The notes: generated by a model from the sequence alone, not told the origin. DNA of 64,000 bases from Owenia fusiformis (GCA_903813345.2 CAIIXF020000008.1:35054867-35118866), one strand, 5' to 3'. Numbered from the stretch's first letter, positions 24,129-38,410 are shown. Made by a program: numbers and translations.

Positions 24129-27100
24129 TAAGTATGTTCTGTTAATACAAGCAGTAACGTTTCCAAATGAAGCTTCATCTTTGTACTGCAGAAGTTTGGC
24201 AAAACAAAATATTCAATTTCTCTACATTTGCTTTAATAAGACATAACTACCTTTTTATCTATCTATCCTCTGGTGCTTTTTAAGTCCTTATAAGTATAAA
24301 TTCCTGTTGTCTTAGATGTAACTTGTCTTGCGTTTATTAATTGTAGCACTTACTGCATCAAACAATCAAAGTCTCTTTAGTTACTTATTTATAACCAAGC
24401 TGTCTGAGGAAGCCACATATCTGTTGAAAGCAACACTTTTACTCAGCACTATCAATACATCTTAGTTTAATATCTCCCTAAGTCTTATTAAGATTAACGG
24501 AGATTAAATCATCTAACGGATAGAGACCTTGCCTTATAAGGCTAATTTTCCTGTCATGACGTGTCAAATATTAATCCATTCGACCAAGTGGGTTCCTCTT
24601 TTTTTAAATCTCAAACAATCAACATTAGATATATATAACCATGTGATAGAAGTGTTATATGCTGTATTAATAGTGACTTTATAAAGTATCTATCTGTATA
24701 TGTGAATCTAGTGTGTTCTGTTTGAAGTATCCAACTTCCTTTTCCATTTCCTCGTTTTATATATTCTATATTATTAATGATGTCCTCGTTCTATCATTTC
24801 TAATTTTATGAAACAATTGTTTAAACTTTGAAAGAGTCTCTCTGTCATTGAACACTGTGATATAAAACATTAAGATCTGTATTCCAGCATTTTTGCTCCT
24901 CACACGTTACTTTGATAAAACTATATGGTCGTAATCCAGGAAGCACTGTCTAAAGTTTAATGAGATCAAGAGATGGTGTTATAAGTGTGATAATTCCCTG
25001 TTCATATCCATAACCTGCTAGCCCTACTATATTCATATTCACAAGTTACCACTGCCAACCTGTGCATCAATTTATCAGCTCCACATCTGTTGGAATCTTC
25101 CCTTTTCACATCCAGTATAATTCTTGCAAATAACATACTTTTATTTTACCACGCAAGTACATTACAAACATTCATAAAACCTCATTTAAGTCAGAAAACT
25201 AATATCTCATTGATATTAAATTTTAATACTAGACATTCCAATGGGTGTATCCTTTTGAAAAGGTGAAATTAAATTTGAGGTTTTCTTTTCAGAAAGGGTT
25301 GGTGATTTTAATCAAGGAGCCTGATACTGTACGGATCAGATACTGTACGCTGGCAGATGGTCCTATTGTAGCCTCTTTCTCAACTATCACATGATCAAGC
25401 CATCGCTATAGTTACTCATTTATTACTAATTATCATGAGACCTAGAACTTCGGCAATTCAAGGCAATCTACTTTCTTTCCATCTAAATCAATAGTCAGAA
25501 GACATACTCGAAAACGAAAATGACTTCTTTAGAGTATTACACACCTCGATATAACGTTTGCTTATTTCTCAGTTTTTCGTTTTATCAAATAAACCAAACT
25601 GCAAGAAATGCTGAAACTTTGTTTCATATGATTTAATAGCTCATCATAGTCTTTCCAGAGAAAAATATCACTTGTTACAAATCTGTATTTATCTCCTAAA
25701 CATAATGGCTCGAACTAGACACGATAATTAGGTAATATAATAGCAAATCATCTGTAGTGAAACAATATAGTGTAGATATCACTATGATACACAAGGTCAT
25801 GAATTTTTAATGATGTTTGCTCTGAGTTTCAGTTTGTAATATGAGAGACGGTTTATAACTAAACACACATTGGAAAACAACAAACAAAAAGTATATGGTG
25901 TCACTTATCTCTGGAGTCAGTTTATAACAACATGTGTGTGTTGGCAAAGAAGTTCATCCCAAACTTTCAGGAATGGGAGACTATGTAAAATATACACTGT
26001 GTTTAGTATACATGACCTAGACACAAAAATATGTAAAAAAATATTCATATTAAAAAAGTACCTTTTCACACGGCCTTATAAATCTATTAACTATATCTCG
26101 ATATATCAAATATCTTCTTCAATAGATAAAACTTAAACCATATAAATGGTTTGAGTAATTTTTCAAACAATCTTACAAATCAGTAAAAATGACAAAAATA
26201 ATTACTATTTTCAAGCTATTAATTTTAATTGCACAAAACTGTAAGATATACCTGCTCATATTCCGTTGACATTTTGACATTTTTGGTGAATTGAGCATAT
26301 TTTTTAAGTAAACATGTCACAAACATCCCCTTTTTTCAAATACATGGACACTTTGATCAATCAATTAACTAGTAGAAACCAAATAGGGACTTTTACTCAT
26401 TTTTTCATTCTAAAATGATTCTTTTCAAGCTTCTGATTATTCAGATGTCAGGTTTAACATGACAGTGAACATCTTGATTGAAAATAAGTTTCGTGTTACA
26501 AAAATGGATTTTTTCAATACCTAAACCAGCTTTATAACTTTAAGCATTTACTTACCAAAATATTAAGTAATCACTTTTCAACCATCATTCATTTCAGATT
26601 CCATTTTAGATGATTTAAAGACTATCCAAAATTATGCACGTTTGTGAGATGAACAAACACAGGCATATGTGACTCCACTTGCAAAATCCAAGTCACAAGT
26701 GCGTCATAAAACTGAAATGTTTTTTTCAACCCAGCCTTTGAATAAACAAGTAGATATTAAAAAGCAAAAACGCTACCTTAGTGATTTATGATAAAAGTTC
26801 AAAATCCGTTAAAAATACTTGATCTTTGTCCGCTCCTCTTAGTTTTACACTTTCACACATTTTCAAACACTCATGTACAAAATATACATAATGTACATAC
26901 ATGAAAGTTACTAAAATTACAAGCAAAACTCAAGATGTTATTTTAGAATATAGAATACAGCGAGATGTCGCCTATTATAAGTAATTTACTGCACGACCCT
27001 GTGTAACACAACCATAAAACACATTTTCTTAAAACTGAAATATCATGAGTTAAAAACATTTATAAACCTACCTTCAACACGTAAACCAGTATGAAGTAAT

Positions 27101-27867
27101 TCTTATTTCAAATAGATGTTTATAATAATCCAGTGTTTTTAAAACTGCCAAATGTGTATCCAACACCAAACCGAGTCCAAATATAATATCTGACCTCTAG
27201 ATATGCATGTATTCATATGTGTTCACAACTGCTAAAATGACCAACCAGGGTCAAGAGAAGCCTAATATGCCCCCTAACAAGAAGAAAAGTGTCCCATATA
27301 ACAATGGTCATCAAATGGTCTGCGACTAAATTACATTTATCAACTTCAGTTGAACCCTTTCACAAAGGTCACATATTTAACTCTAATGAAAGAAATAAAA
27401 TAAATAGCAATATGAAAATAATTCACAAAATAGCATTCACTAAATAAAACAGAAATCAAAAGAAACTCAGATATTTTTCATATTTCCTCAAAGTGTGATA
27501 CATACCTGGCTCCCAGTAATAAATATAAAATACAAGTACACAGTCTAATGTGGAGATGTGAAGGCGTCAACTTTTCCAAAGGGTCAACTGGAAACATTAT
27601 AGATTTCCAAGATGACCAGCTGAAACTGACTTGTAATGTTGATTGGATTAGCTACTAAGACAGCTTGATACACAATGGATTCTATTATCCAATTATTCTA
27701 TTATACGATTGTAGTCTCAGTGGTCAATCAACAATACTTCCTAGTCTTAATTATTAGTGATCTTACACATGTACATGTTTAACCATCTGGGACACTTTGA
27801 TTGAAATCAACATGATACAAACACAAACAATTAAACTCATAATCAAATCAACGGTCTTGCTATGCTA

Positions 27868-28289
27868 TGTGCCAGGCCCCAAGCCAGGGGGAAGGGCGTT
27901 CAGGGGGTTTGGCAAAAACTTTTTCAAAATCATGGAGTTTTTCATCATTCTGAACACCTTCCAAGTGAATTTGACCAATTTTTTGCCAGAATTGTCAAAA
28001 GTGAACAACCCCTTAAAAGTGCACCCCCCCCCTCTTTGGCAAAAGCCAGAATTGTCAAAAGGGAACAACCCCTAAAAAAAGTGCCCCCCCCCCCTCTTTG
28101 GCAAAAGCCAGAATTGTCAAAAGGGAACAACCCCTAAAAAGTGCCCCCCCCCCTCTTTGGCAAAAGCCAGAATTGTCAAAAGGGAACAACCCCTAAAAAG
28201 TGACCCCCCTTGGCAAAAGCCAGAATTGTCAAAAGGGAACAACCCCTAAAAAGTGACCCCCCTTGGCAAAAGCTGGCTATGGGCCTGGA
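27868..28289 (+). mobile_element. CAGGCCC-family element with internal tandem growth
   Basis: The element runs from ccaggccccaagccaggggg to agctggctatgggcctgg. In place of a single interior it has about five tandem units of roughly 55-62 bp (gccagaattgtcaaaaggga, then acaacccctaaaaagtg, a C-run, then ttggcaaaa) between 27984 and 28270. C-runs of 5-11 bp differ between units. Open frames over it on both strands are repeat artefacts. Confidence 0.85.
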
Positions 28290-28868
28290 TGCCATGATAA
28301 ACTATGTCATCTATCATAGTGAGCCATTCCATTATTAAAGGCAACTCATCACATTTTTTTATTTTGCGACTTGCTAGCATTATGAAACATATCTAATAGA
28401 AGGTGCATATCCCTCTCATTGCCAAATTCGAAAATACCTTGGCCAAGTCAAAATTAGATCGCCTTCTCAAAATTTCTCATGTCTTAAATCAAGCTAGCTT
28501 AGAAAGTACTGTATTTCAGAAATTTTGTACTTTGAGTATTTTATCCAGTAAACAACTGAGCCTCTTTCCTTCTACCCTAAATACATGATAGTGTTTGGAA
28601 TAATTAATTATTCATAAGATGATGTAAGAACTATTTAATTATATTATATTACATACCAATACTTACTTCTCTTGACATTAGATGTAATTATCCAAATTAC
28701 TTAATAATAAAAACATCCAAAAATGACCTGAAAAAATGACGAACTTTGCTGCTTACATTATGATACACTCTCAAAACCTGTAAAACTGATTTTACAGACA
28801 CGTAATGTATATAGACATTAATGATACAACTCCTCTATGAGTTATGGCCTATGTGAGTTTGTATATAT

Positions 28869-28882
28869 GTTACCATAGCAAC
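28869..28882. promoter_or_regulatory. X-box (RFX-type) motif
   Basis: GTTACCATAGCAAC has two good half-sites. It is identical to the motif at 41156-41169 but in different flanking sequence. Confidence 0.45.
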
Positions 28883-29151
28883 CAGTAACATATCATCTCC
28901 CACTGATAGAATGAACTAATGAAGGCTATAGTATAAGCAATCTTGCGGCTTCTGGCAAATTATTAGAATTACACATTTTAAGCATTCTGTTTCCGATTAC
29001 AAATGACAGGGATGAAATCGTCATAGAAATTAAGTGAGCATTATGCCATTAGGAAGCAATATTCATTATCATCCATAAGAAGTCATTATCTTCTAAATAT
29101 AATATTTCGGCAGTATTCCCATATCGACTAGACACTGGTTGTCTCTTTCAT

Positions 29152-29805
29152 TAGTGGTCGGACTCGCCTGAAAATCTCCACTCGAGTGGGCTATGAAAAA
29201 CCACGATTATAATCGCGATTTGACTTAGTTGAGTTACTTCCGGTTTCAGTTTCTGAAGTAGCGGCAGAATTCATCAATTTGATCAAGTCTTTCAAGTGCC
29301 TCTATACTTTTTATTGTCTAAATCGTATTGCACATCCCTATAGATCGTTAAAATTCACCCCTAGTCCCCTATAGATAGTAAAACTTACCGAATAAATAGT
29401 GAAAACAAACTTCGTCAATCCAGAAAGTTCCAGGATGCACTGCGGTAGACAAATATTTTAAAATTCCCGGCTGTTGGATATTCCCAGAATGCATCAAACC
29501 GGAAATGAAACTTTTGCATAAAAATAACGAACGCAGAATAAAATCCAAGTATGTTTGTCTTCCGCACATGGCATTAAATAGAAAATAAGTTGTTTTCTAT
29601 ACAGATTAAGCAGAACATTACAACTATAAGCATGGAAATTGCGAATAGGAGAGACGAATCGCGAGTCAAGGTAAGGTGAAAACGAGTGAAAAATAATTTT
29701 TGGTAAACATTTCAAATCGCGAGTTCAAGTTTTCAACTCGATCAATTGATTTTTAGGACAAATGCGAGTAAAACTCGAGTACACGAGTCAGTCTTCCAAC
29801 CACTA
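29152..29805. mobile_element. hAT-like non-autonomous element, 654 bp
   Basis: The ends tagtggtcgga and tccaaccacta are inverted repeats with one mismatch, bounded by the exact 8-bp duplication tctttcat at 29144-29151 and 29806-29813. An 8-bp duplication with TAGTGGT-type ends is characteristic of hAT transposons. The interior has cgagt/actcg-rich subterminal blocks and no transposase frame. Confidence 0.9.
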
Positions 29806-30009
29806 TCTTTCATATGTGTTTTTATTATCAATTAAATACCCCAATCAAGGTACAAGAAATCAATTAAATCTAATTGGAATATAACATTTTTTTAATTCCA
29901 TATGGTATAAATGTATGAATTGAATACCATTAAGTTCCCAATTCTCTATAAAATGTATCGTTTTCTATGCGTATGAACTATCTGATTTTTTTGCATTTGA
30001 ATGCAATCA

Positions 30010-30120
30010 AAGTATCAACTTCAAACCTGGTTACTTTACTCCTTACTAATTCCACTCCTTTTCATTTCATTCCATAATAAACCAGATCAAAATCTACCAA
30101 TTTTACATATTGGCCAATTT
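30010..30120 (+). repeat. Local dispersed repeat, copy 5
   Basis: The core ttactccttactaattccac is at 30037-30056, within the same surrounding layout as the copies at 12780 and 18440. Confidence 0.5.
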
Positions 30121-30329
30121 TATAATATATCTACCAGATGATACCAGATGATATGAGATACAAATAATTTTCTGTTTACAGATAACAAATAGAATATTGT
30201 TTTTTCAGCAATAAATATTAATGATTTTATAAACCCGTAAAGATAAAATTACCTTTTTTCATAATTATGAAAGAAAAACATATTTTCTGGCGTTTCCATG
30301 TTCATGTAATTTAAAGATGTGAAAACATG

Positions 30330-30430
30330 TATTTGTTTACTTTATTCCTTGTTGATTTCATTCTTTATCGCTCTATTTTGTATTTCAAAATATGACATTT
30401 GGATATTTTTCTCAGGGGAATTTACGTATG
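30330..30430 (+). repeat. Local dispersed repeat, copy 6
   Basis: The core tttattccttgttgatttca is followed by gtatttcaaaatatgacat and ctcaggggaat. Confidence 0.5.
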
Positions 30431-33400
30431 TACGTATATATTGTCTCTACATACACTGACTAATAGCAACATGAATATATACAAACCATGAAGTACAGTT
30501 TATAGTACATGTATTTTGAATTTCATTTTCAAATCAATTTATTTCTATAGAAAGAATTTGTTTCACTTTGAATAATCTAAAAAGATAATAGTCCTCTCAC
30601 GCCATGCAGCATAAATAGACAGTTCTACCTTCTTTGTAAATATACAGAGACCAGTTATTCTTGAAAAAATGTACTGAAATAACCCTAAACCCCAATAAAC
30701 ACACAAAAACAAATCGCAAACTTAACACTCAAATAAACCACACAGGTGGTACAAGTGTCCACTGTTTGGAAGATACAAACGTGTCAAAAGAAACTAAACA
30801 GTATAAACATGCAGGTCTTTTTGATATAATGATAAGGCAAAACAGAAGTAACATAAACAGATATATATCAAAAACATATTGTTCTGTTTGTTTATAAACC
30901 CATAAAAGAAGAAGTTTCTGATATTTGAAAAACTCAGAAATGCTTCTTACCTCTGAAGATCATATTAACAAAACCCCTTGCCCCTAATTCTTTCGCTAGA
31001 GTGAATAATAAAATTTAGTTTGAGAATCGTTAGTTATGATGGTTTCCTAAAAAGGCAAAGTGACATTCTAAAATGTGACCATTTGCCAAGTTTATCAGAC
31101 ATATAATTTTATTTCATTTTATATAATTATTGTAACACAGGACAGACCAAACCCTGTGTGGCTCTATAGTGCAGACGTTTCATTAGCAGTAGATATGAAT
31201 AGACTATAGGAGCTAGGAGATTTTGAATGTTGCTTTGACTAATTGTTATTTTTAGGATAGGTCAACCCCCCCCCCGTCATGGATTCTTCACTCCCAATAC
31301 CAATACAGATTTTTGCTTATTTTAATGGTTTTTGCTTGTAGTGACTTCAAATTCTATACCCAAGCATCTAAAAATAATGGTTCTAAGAAGTCCTTTGCTA
31401 CAAATATCTTACCCTGTTCAATCATTTGATTTAGCTTCTTTAAAATAATATATCATCTACTACATGCAACTGTAACTACCCTCAGGGTACCTGTCACATG
31501 ACATGTCTTAAACAGTGCTATACTACATAATGTAAAACATATACATGTACAGTGATACTCCCCTGTTTATTCTCTCCATATATCCTACCTGTAACATACT
31601 GTACATGACAGTGTCAACGAACATACTATATCAATTTATAAATGTCACACTGTCAACTTAACTTTACCTGAGGTAGAATGTGTCAACTTCTCCTTGTATC
31701 TAGTTAGTGCTTACTCAAGCCAGGGATTACATTCGTAATTAGTAGCCATTTTTCAAAATGGCTGACAGAGATATGATAGCATCATGTTGCCAAGTGAAGG
31801 TACACATATCGCTACAGTGACATTGATACCTGGGATTATAATATCATTCTGAATGACAATTTCTCGCTAAAATTAACAGTAATTGTCTCAATGTGTTGTG
31901 TTCTAATTAGCAATAGATAGTGAATCCGATACATGTTATTGCTTTTTTTCATGCAAAACCAACTAAAAGACATTATTTCACTTTTTATACTATTTATATT
32001 ATATTTTATTTTTAGGTTACATCCCTTATAGGCAGCCTTGCGGCAGAATATGTAAACCCCACAGAAACATCAAACTCATGCACATACAACACCAAATTCT
32101 GATACAAATCCCAAGACCTAAAAACCAAAATTGGCCAGATGTATTCTCCCATTATGAAATTATGTGAAAAATGATGAGTAAATCAACAAATATTATTAAC
32201 AACCTCAGTAAGAATTGACCACTTGACATACAATCTTTGGACTAATGACAACTCTGAAACATTCTAGTTAATGATTATCTATATGGTCAGAAAACCCACC
32301 TTATCTCCAACTTGTTGATTTTGATGAACCAGTCTGCCTAATTGTTGATTGCTTACATTGGTGTTTAACTATATATCATTGTATCTTTATAACACTGGCT
32401 AATTACTCAATACTTTCTGTTGTTATCCTAATATCCAAATAGAAAATGATAACGCTATCAACGAAGGATGATTCCAAAACAACAATCTGTTTGTTCCCAT
32501 TGAAAATGTTACTATAGTTCAATCGTAATGATACTGTAGGGTTAAAAATGAAATTAACCAAAATAGCTATCATTTAATTGGAGCAACTTGTCATGGTTGC
32601 TATAGAGACTACAATAACAATCAAATGTATTTACCAATTAATATACTTCCTGAGGCGTTGATAATTAAGTCCATGCGTTAAATAGCGAGCATTTAAAAAA
32701 GATAGTAATATCAAATGCAATACGTCCATGCAAACAACAGTATGGTTTCTCATGCTGGTTCACCCTTATGAAAAATATATATTATTCAGTTTAAAAATTA
32801 ACTATTATAAAAATCAATTTCAACATAAGTAGTCATTTTAAGAATCAACAACTCTAAAAGAGAGATACTAATTTAACTATTAGCAAAGATCAATTAAAAT
32901 AGCAATCAAACACAACACCAACTATCTGGTTTTATGAGTTTGATCCAAGTGAACTGTAATTTCTATTCGCAAGAGTCAATTGTAAAATGTCATAACTTTT
33001 ATTAAACTATACATCATTTTATAATTATTTTTTATAAAATGACAAGATATTCAAGTAAACAATATTACCTTTTTTGTCAATACACACAATTATTTTAACT
33101 CATATGTCCAAATATTTAAAATCAATTGAATGAAAATATTTCATGCCATGTGAAGTAGATAAATGAAAAGTACTATATAACTTCCACATCCATATGGTTT
33201 TAAAATGCTATATATGTACGTACTGTGCAGATCCTTGTTTGTGAATATATTACAATTTACTAAAGCCCACAGCATTGATGTTCATTTCAAAATGGCCACC
33301 TGGCTTCTAGAAACTATAGCAACCAAGCTATCACTATAGCAATATGATAATTAAACATGATATCTGTCTTTCGTTAAAGCTATATTCAACATTCAGCTTT

Positions 33401-36400
33401 TATAAACAGTTGATTTCAAAACTTTTATTGTTCTAGACAAAATGAATATTGATCTCAAATAACTATCACTACTTCGTTTAGTAAGATAACACACATTTCA
33501 TTTACACCACATCTGTTTTTAGAAAACCAAAAATAAACGTATACACAAATAAGTTGAACTGAAAAATTGTACGACGATTATTTTGACGAATGCTTTGTAA
33601 AGTCATGAATACCAATTATTCATTTCATTGACTTTTCTTTTAAGTATGCGCAAACTAATCAATTTGCGTCTATTTTCATTTCCGATCACGTTTTTTATAA
33701 TTTTGATCATGAACTTTAACTTCATTACAGTGTGTGTCAGACTGATTTCAATGGTTTGGTTTATATTAGACTGATAGAACATTCAGTTTATTTTTCAATT
33801 ATGATATACCAAAGACTGACTGAAATGAACACACTGGCACTGCCTTCAGTTTACAGATTGAGGTGTTCACTTTATACAAAATGGTCGATTCAGTTTCACT
33901 ATCTCACAATATGCTGGTTTTTGAAGCCTTATTAAACTTAAGATTTTAAGAAACCCTAACTCCAGAAAATGAGTACAAATTATTAAAAGTTACCAGTTAA
34001 TTTCATCTAAAATGATAAGTATAAAGTGAAATAACATGTTTTACTATTACAAAATTTGACTTACCTTTTCACAAGAAAACACTGATAAAAGTTAGTTTCC
34101 GTCTTTTCAAAGATGCAGTTTTAATTATTTGGTATCATGAACAATTTCAATTCATGTCATCACTATATATAATTCTAATCTATTATATGCTTTATAATCC
34201 TATTTGTGACAATTTCACAAGAGTGTACCTACAAACGTTTAGGTTTAAAACTTTCTACAGGTTTCAAAACTGTCCCAAAAGATGTACCACGTTTATATTC
34301 ATAACTCAGTGTGCAAAATAAGACATGCTTTCCCTTGAAAAATAGTTCATATACTTTTCACACAAATTATTTTTCAAGTTCTCAAATCAGTATAAAATGT
34401 TCACGATCATCACTTTCTATAGGTCAAAATAACTTTAAATACTTTTTGTCCAATTTATTTCATTAATTATCCACATCTTTTGTGCAAGTTTGTAAACTTT
34501 TTTTAAAGGGTACCAAATTTTGCATGAAATACTAGTAAAAGTGCCATTTTGGTGTATGAAAACACTAACCTCTGATAAGATCTATCCAGTTTGATTTTTG
34601 GCATGAATACAATCAACAGATCCCTATTTCAGGTTGAATGTTATTAACTATAATGATAATGTCACGCTTTGTGAATATTTTGTTGATCATGCTATGTTTA
34701 AATATTGTTGCTTTCTCTAAGTGAACTGGTCACATTTATAGTAGATATACACTGAAACATTAGTTTTGTTTTCAAATATCTATTCCTAAATGACCCAGTA
34801 GATATTGATAAATTAAATCAACATGGGTCAATTATGGTCAAAACTATAAAACAAACAGCTGATAACCTACATACAACAAATAATGTACACAGAAAACTAC
34901 AAAACAAAAAGAAATAAAAATAGCACATTTCTTCTATATTCAGATTTCAAATGTGGTTTTAATATATCCTTTTTAATGGTGTGAGTTCCCTTTAGGGAGG
35001 GGGGAGTTAAAAGTGCCTCAAACAACACTATGAAGATGTGCTAATGATTGAATGCAGTAGATACCCTTTCCATAGTTCGATTAATGATTATGCCTTTAAA
35101 AGAGACATTCGTCTACAATATGTTGAGCTCTGAAAGTCTTCTTTTTGTTTCACTTAAAAATGACTGAGAAGAATTGAAATTTCATGGTTTATCATGCTGG
35201 TCAAGGTATGCATGTTTACAAGTCTCTCTTTGTCTAATGTTCTGGATAAACAATTTATAATTGTGAATATATAAACCAAATTGTAAAAGAATGAAAAGAT
35301 AGTTCCATCCAATATAGAAACCTAACCAAAATTGCTTCCCCTACATTGATGTATTACAAAAGGGCCAGTATTGAAATTCAGCTAACATCTTCTATAATAT
35401 GTCACTGTCAGAACTTTCAACTGCTTCTATTTCAATATTAACCCAGCATGTTAAGGCAAATTTTTTGAATATCATTTTTTCGTAATTCTCCAAGACTAAT
35501 ATACATCTATTTAAATCTTTCTTGGAAGTTATACAATTCAAACACCAACTACTCGAATCCCTAGATAATTTTTTAGAAGAAAATACAGCACCACGGCTCA
35601 TTCACAGAGTAATGAGATGTTTTCTTTGTATAATAGAAGGAGTCCTAATAATTATACTACAGTTTTCCTTCATATCATATCTCCATGGTAACAATGAATA
35701 CATTTTATTCATATGCATATTCCATCAATGCCTATTGTTAACACAGCCAAATTTGGAGACTTTATATGGAAAATGAAGTCAGTTTTCATCTGAATAGTAT
35801 TTGTCATCATTCAACCTCAGTCATTCACTATATCGACTTCTGATCTCTTTTAAGATTATTTTAACTGATAGCTGAGTTCTAAATAAATGACCAAAATGTA
35901 TATTTAGCGATAAGGCGATGACCGCAGAAACATTAAATAACAGAAATGAAATAAAATTGCTAGCAATTATATGATTGTGTCTGATTACCCAGAGCATAGA
36001 GGTTAGCTCAAAAGTAACGAAGATCTCTTTTAAGTAGCTAAGTAAAATGAATGAGAAATAGGTAGTGTCTGATTATGCCAAGAGCATAACCCATGTAGAA
36101 CTACATATACATGAGAGTATTTTAAACAGAGGCCATAATTTATATGAAGGTTGAATGTAGTCAGTTATTAAGTTCAGTACATATCTCTGTGAACAACCTG
36201 TTACACCCAATGCCATTGAATATTTCATATGAAAGACTGAATATAATATCTTGAAAGTAATTTTAATTTCCCGGTTTTGTAGGTGTATAAGTTTAAATAG
36301 AAGTTTTCTTTGGTATATTGTACATCAGTAAACATATTGTACATCGGTATATATATATATTGTGGTCAGCATAGTACTACCATGGCAACAGTGTCACATT

Positions 36401-36940
36401 GCTTAGCAACAATGACACCATGCCATCTATCTTAAAAAATAGCAATCGATATATTCCAAAATGAGTTAACAAAACTGGACCAGAGAAAAAATGTTCACAT
36501 CGGGCAGTTCAGATTTAGAGAGGTGTTCGGATATACAGGATATACTGTACATGTTAAAGCACACTAATAAGAGAGGCCAACACAAGAGGTAGAAAAGGAA
36601 ATGTCTTGGCCAGTTGGTCTAATGAATCAGCCAGCAACCAGACCAGAGCTGTGAACTTACCATAGTGCCTTATATATACAAACAGGTGCTAAACTGAACA
36701 AACTATTTAAAAATAATGAACAAACTACAGTAATTTCACCAACTCCATCTTCATGAACTAAAGAACATTTCTTCACTTATTTTTTCCTTAATGATTATTT
36801 ATCATGTACATGTATTTAATTGTGATATTTTAATTTAGAGGCTAGAGGTTATTCTGGGTTTCACCCATTCTGACACAGTACACATAAATAACTGGAAACT
36901 GAGAATCAAAAGTTATCTGGTTACTATGACTACAGCATCA

Positions 36941-36954
36941 GTTACCATGGTAAC
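36941..36954. promoter_or_regulatory. Palindromic X-box (RFX-type) motif
   Basis: GTTACCATGGTAAC is a perfect 14-bp palindrome and a full match to the RFX X-box. A weaker site, ACTACCATGGCAAC, is at 36376-36389, and cttagcaacaatg follows at about 36400. Confidence 0.5.
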
Positions 36955-37461
36955 CCAGCATGTTAGACTAATGACAACCAAATGTTTATGAAATAGTTAG
37001 TGCTAATGTGTAAACATAACTTACATTGCAGGTTGTAGTTCACAATATACTAACATTATGGTGCAGATATAACCTAAAACTATAGAATCACATCTCTGGA
37101 TCCTCCCTACCCCCCCCCCCCCACTGGTCTACTTGACCTTCATCTGCACGGGTATGATTGGGATCACATGGGCTTGAAGTAATACTTAAAGAAAACCTTA
37201 GATGAACACCTTTTTTACACTAAACACCTAGAAATGAACACTTTCCTTTAGTCTTTTTATTCCTTCCTTGCCCTTGTGACATCTCTCCCCCCTATATACC
37301 TAACCTACAGTATGTAAGATATATACACAATTAGCCAGTTTTAGCTGTATTTTCTGTTGTAAAGTTTTATGGTATAATATACAGGATATACTGGTAGATG
37401 ATATAAAGTGCAGATGGTAATTCAAATGAGAATATGTTCATAATCAAGATAGATATAAACT

Positions 37462-38270
37462 AGATAACGGCAACTCCGCGGAGTAGCAAATCCCAACGAA
37501 CAAAATATCAATTACCGAATTCCAATCAATTATACTCATTACTTTGGTTGAAAATGAAAAAATTAGATTTTAGAATTGCGAATTCCTGCAAAGCAACCAT
37601 TTTGGATTTTCTGAGGTACAAATCTGAAAAATAATACCATAATTGTGATCTACTCCAAAATTCCTTCAATTTGAGTATAATATAGCCATACTTTGAAGGG
37701 ATCGAAAAATTATTGCGAAATCGTACATTAGACGGCCATTTTGAATTTTACGAGGCTCGAATCAGAAAAAAGATACAATATTTGCAATCTACTCTTAATT
37801 GCCTTTCATTTGAGTATAATAAAGCTATACTTCAGAAAGATCTAAAAATTAGCGAAAATTTCTGTTTTCCTGTCCCCCCATACATGGCCCCTGGGGGTCA
37901 GGATGAAAAACACGGAATATATGTGAAATAGATAAATGTTGTGAATACACTACCAAAATTTCAAACAATAATATTAATTACTTTGGTTTAGAATGAAAAA
38001 TTTATGATTTTTGCGAAAAAGTCCCGTCATTTTTAAAGCGGCGGCCATCTTGAAAAAATTTTTTTTTGCGTAAAAATATTTACCAATATACATCTTTCCA
38101 CTAAATATGAAGAAAATCTGTCAACTAGTATTTGAGTTATCTTCCGGACAGACGGACGGACTGACTGACTGACGGACTGACAGACTGACGGACTGACGGA
38201 CAGACAGACGGACGGACGGATGGAGGGCTTCACTATATCCCTAACGAACTTCGTTCATTGGGATAATTAC
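37462..38270. mobile_element. Element of about 810 bp with a microsatellite core near one end
   Basis: The left part has gtagcaaatcccaacgaac and the right end is gttcattgggataattac, which are roughly inverted (ATCCCAAYGAAC). A GACK tetranucleotide array (38140-38226) sits just inside the right end, followed by a hairpin-forming ccctaacgaacttcgttcat. The layout resembles the microsatellite-containing pearl/CvA elements described in bivalves; that comparison is an inference. Confidence 0.55.
38140..38226 (+). repeat. (GACK)n tetranucleotide microsatellite
   Basis: This is an interrupted array of gacg, gact and gaca units. Reading frames through it encode low-complexity Ser/Val/Pro strings and are not genes. 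Confidence 0.95.
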
Positions 38271-38410
38271 AGTAAAACTGGTGTATCTGAACACCTCACA
38301 AATATGAACACCTCTTAACACTTTTCCTGTGTCTTAATTTTGTCATCTCCCATAGACTTACATACTGAGAATACTTTGAAATGTGAACACCTGCGAATCG
38401 GAACACATTT
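38268..38410 (+). mobile_element. Probable pogo-like MITE remnant
   Basis: tacagtaaaactggtgtatc is followed by repeated gaacacctc blocks, as in the elements at 22206 and 39322. It begins exactly where the preceding element ends. The right terminal repeat is not clear. Confidence 0.4.

Larger units (their letters stand above)
23252..37454. other. Gene-free stretch upstream of the FOXN2/3 coding exons
   Basis: No coding exon was recognised in this AT-rich stretch, which is probably FOXN2/3 5' intron. It holds X-box motifs (24115, 28869, 35679, 36376, 36941), a tandemly expanded MITE (27868-28289), an hAT-like element (29152-29805) and two local-repeat copies. Splice-donor-like sites on the minus strand are frequent and do not single out a 5' UTR exon. 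Confidence 0.5.

Noticed and set aside
38033-38233. Ser/Val/Pro-rich open frame near 38150
   Set aside because: It is a translation of the GACK microsatellite.
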